From: Acidobacteriota bacterium
Lineage (GTDB): Bacteria > Acidobacteriota > Blastocatellia > RBC074
DNA length: 5,822 nucleotides
Direction: 5' to 3'
Assembly (NCBI GenBank): GCA_013140935.1
Contig: JABFSD010000253.1
Span: 1 to 5,822, forward strand
Of the stretch, positions 4,619-5,822 are shown in pieces. How positions within the stretch are numbered: position 1 is the first letter of the stretch; the number at the start of each line of letters is the position of its first letter. The position numbers and the translations under genes were made by a program. The notes beneath the pieces were generated by a model. It searched no databases and was not told the DNA's origin. It was given only the letters and a program-made list of their open reading frames with translations.

Positions 4619-5740
4619 ATGAAAAAGATTATTACGGTTTTCAGCTTGCTGGCGCTGACGCTGGCGAGCGACAGCCTGAGTCAGGTTTCGGCGCGAAGCG
4701 CCATTGCGCAAGCGCAGCGAGCCGTCAGGGAACAAATCACGAATCAAGAGGGCGGGCGCGGTGGCACGGTATCTTTTAACAGAGACGCCCAAAGCGAAGC
4801 CAGAACGAACTCTGTAATGCGCGTGAGCGGCACCGGCGTTTTCTCAAACAACAACAATTCCCGAAATAACAATTCCCGGAATAACGAACTGAGAACGAGA
4901 GAGTTTACTTACGAGGCGCTGGTTAATAATCGCAGCCGCAATCGCAACTACAGCAACGTATCTGAAATCAGGTATGACTGGCGCGGCGGTTGGTCAGGTA
5001 ACAACGGCGATTACGGCAATAACCGGGAGAGCGTTTATTGCGCTTCGGATGATGGACGGCGACACACCTGCGCGATCAATGCCAATGGTGGCAACGTCCG
5101 CCTGCTGAATCAAAAAAGCAGAGCGGCTTGTGTCGAGGGACGAACGTGGGGTTACACACGCGCCAGCATTTGGGTAGATCGCGGCTGTAGCGCCGACTTT
5201 GAAATCAACGGGGGACGAGGCAATGGCAACTTTGGCCGTGGTAACAACGGCAACAATGGCGATGACCGTGGCGATAATCGTTCGAGCGGGCGTTCGAGCG
5301 GGCGTCCCAACGGGCGCGTGAGTTATTCAGGCCCGATCATGAATCGCCACAGCGACAAAGCCCTCGACGTGACCGAGCAAGGCTTGCAAGACGGAGCCAA
5401 CATTCAACAATGGAGTTACGCCGATCAGCCCAATCAAAACTGGGAAGTGATAGACCTCGGCAATAACGAAATCGCCATTCTCAGCCGACACAGCGGCAAG
5501 GCGCTGACCGTGCAAGGCGGCAGAGATAACAACGGCGCGAACATCATTCAACGCAGTTGGAACGACACGCCGCAACAACGCTGGCGCATGGAACAAACGG
5601 GCGGCGATTATTACAAGATCGTGAGCGTAGATAACGGCAAGTGTCTGGACGTAACCGAACAGGGCAAACAGAACGGTGCCAACATCCAGCTTTGGGATTA
5701 CGCCAATCAACCCAACCAACAGTGGAAATTCAAACGATAG
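4619..5740 (+). CDS. Secreted DUF3011 and ricin-type lectin protein
   Basis: A 373-residue secreted protein. Residues 1-25 form a signal peptide: MKK, a hydrophobic core (4-17) and a probable cleavage after QVSA (22-25). An Asn/Arg-rich region follows (76-110, including two NNNSR units), then a DUF3011 module (about 139-196) with cysteines 141, 151, 171 and 190 and the pattern C.EG.TWGYTRASIWVDRGC. A Gly/Asn/Arg/Ser linker (197-233, with RSSG units) leads to a C-terminal ricin-B-like beta-trefoil (236-373) with three QxW repeats: QNW (273-275), QRW (320-322), QQW (367-369), and LDVTEQG in the first and third. Ricin-type trefoils commonly bind sugars, so carbohydrate or cell-surface binding is likely; the DUF3011 role is unknown. 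I chose ATG 4619, with GAAGAGA (4607-4613) upstream; the frame continues up to TTG at 4547 but that part lies in the inverted repeat. Confidence 0.9.
   Translation: MKKIITVFSLLALTLASDSLSQVSARSAIAQAQRAVREQITNQEGGRGGTVSFNRDAQSEARTNSVMRVSGTGVFSNNNNSRNNNSRNNELRTREFTYEALVNNRSRNRNYSNVSEIRYDWRGGWSGNNGDYGNNRESVYCASDDGRRHTCAINANGGNVRLLNQKSRAACVEGRTWGYTRASIWVDRGCSADFEINGGRGNGNFGRGNNGNNGDDRGDNRSSGRSSGRPNGRVSYSGPIMNRHSDKALDVTEQGLQDGANIQQWSYADQPNQNWEVIDLGNNEIAILSRHSGKALTVQGGRDNNGANIIQRSWNDTPQQRWRMEQTGGDYYKIVSVDNGKCLDVTEQGKQNGANIQLWDYANQPNQQWKFKR
4853..4882 (+). repeat. 15-bp tandem repeat coding NNNSR
   Basis: AACAATTCCCGAAAT (4853-4867) is followed directly by AACAATTCCCGGAAT (4868-4882), one difference in 15. 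It lies in the Asn/Arg-rich part of the DUF3011 protein and keeps frame, so copy number can change without frameshift. Confidence 0.8.
5279..5314 (+). repeat. 12-bp tandem repeat in the linker
   Basis: CGTTCGAGCGGG occurs twice in tandem (5279-5290, 5291-5302), then a diverged third unit CGTCCCAACGGG (5303-5314), encoding RSSG, RSSG, RPNG. It forms part of the flexible linker between the DUF3011 and lectin modules, in frame. Confidence 0.8.
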
Positions 5741-5759
5741 CCAGGCAACTCGCTCAGCC

Positions 5760-5793
5760 GCGCCTGATGGACGTGCAAGCGTCTATCAGGCGC
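5760..5793 (+). terminator. Hairpin after the lectin gene, possible terminator
   Basis: A 14-bp stem pairs 5760-5773 (GCGCCTGATGGACG) with 5780-5793, with one G-T wobble and a six-base loop. It lies 19 bases after the stop. GCAACT (5745-5750) and AGTTGC (5805-5810) can form an outer stem. No T-run follows, so it may be a Rho-independent-like block, an RNA-stabilising hairpin or another dispersed repeat. Confidence 0.5.
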
Positions 5794-5822
5794 ACGCCTA
5801 ACGCAGTTGCGCGAGCACTTAA

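Noticed and set aside
5327..5719. 130-codon minus-strand open frame
   Set aside because: It mirrors the repetitive ricin-like coding region; its hydrophobic look comes from the antisense of Asn/Gln-rich codons.
5796..5802. GCCTAAC, resembling the inverse core site of an integron attC
   Set aside because: A seven-base match is expected by chance; no GTTRRRY partner or attC-like fold can be shown before the window ends, and no integron integrase or cassette context is present.

Overview
This window looks like a stretch of moderately GC-rich chromosomal DNA from a free-living bacterium. An acidobacterium (Blastocatellia-like) is my best guess. That rests on the mix of CsbD, PRC-barrel, Lmo0937-type and DUF3011-plus-ricin proteins and on the dispersed palindromic repeats. 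No marker gene fixes the taxon, so treat it as weak inference. All seven recognised genes and one orphan lie on the plus strand. I see no tRNA, rRNA, CRISPR array, transposase or phage gene.

Layout. Positions 1-87 are a long imperfect hairpin repeat. A 184-base non-coding leader follows, then a probable operon: a CsbD-family stress protein (272-484), a protein with two PRC-barrel modules (502-1350) and an unrecognised 119-residue protein with a strong ribosome binding site (1402-1761). After a 187-base gap comes a second unit: an ECF/SigK-like sigma factor starting at GTG (1949-2755) and, one base after its stop, a stand-alone receiver-domain response regulator (2757-3212). A Crp/Fnr-family regulator (3278-3958) follows, behind a 34-base repeat fragment. 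Next is a 47-residue Lmo0937-type membrane protein (4085-4228), then about 390 bases with no gene. That stretch holds terminator-like hairpins and a 36-bp perfect inverted repeat resembling a pair of REP elements. The last gene (4619-5740) encodes a secreted DUF3011 plus ricin-type lectin protein, followed by a hairpin.

How they may work together. Three regulators (ECF sigma, receiver, Crp/Fnr) sit among small proteins of families tied to general or envelope stress (CsbD, PRC-barrel, Lmo0937). The simplest reading is a stress-response island in which the regulators control the effectors beside them. A 15-base motif (TGTCCAATAC followed by a diverged half) occurs before csbD and, inverted, between the Crp/Fnr gene and the Lmo0937 gene; a weaker match lies before the sigma gene. 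It is a candidate shared operator. The link is inference from gene order and motif sharing only. No anti-sigma factor is present next to the sigma gene; the receiver occupies that place.
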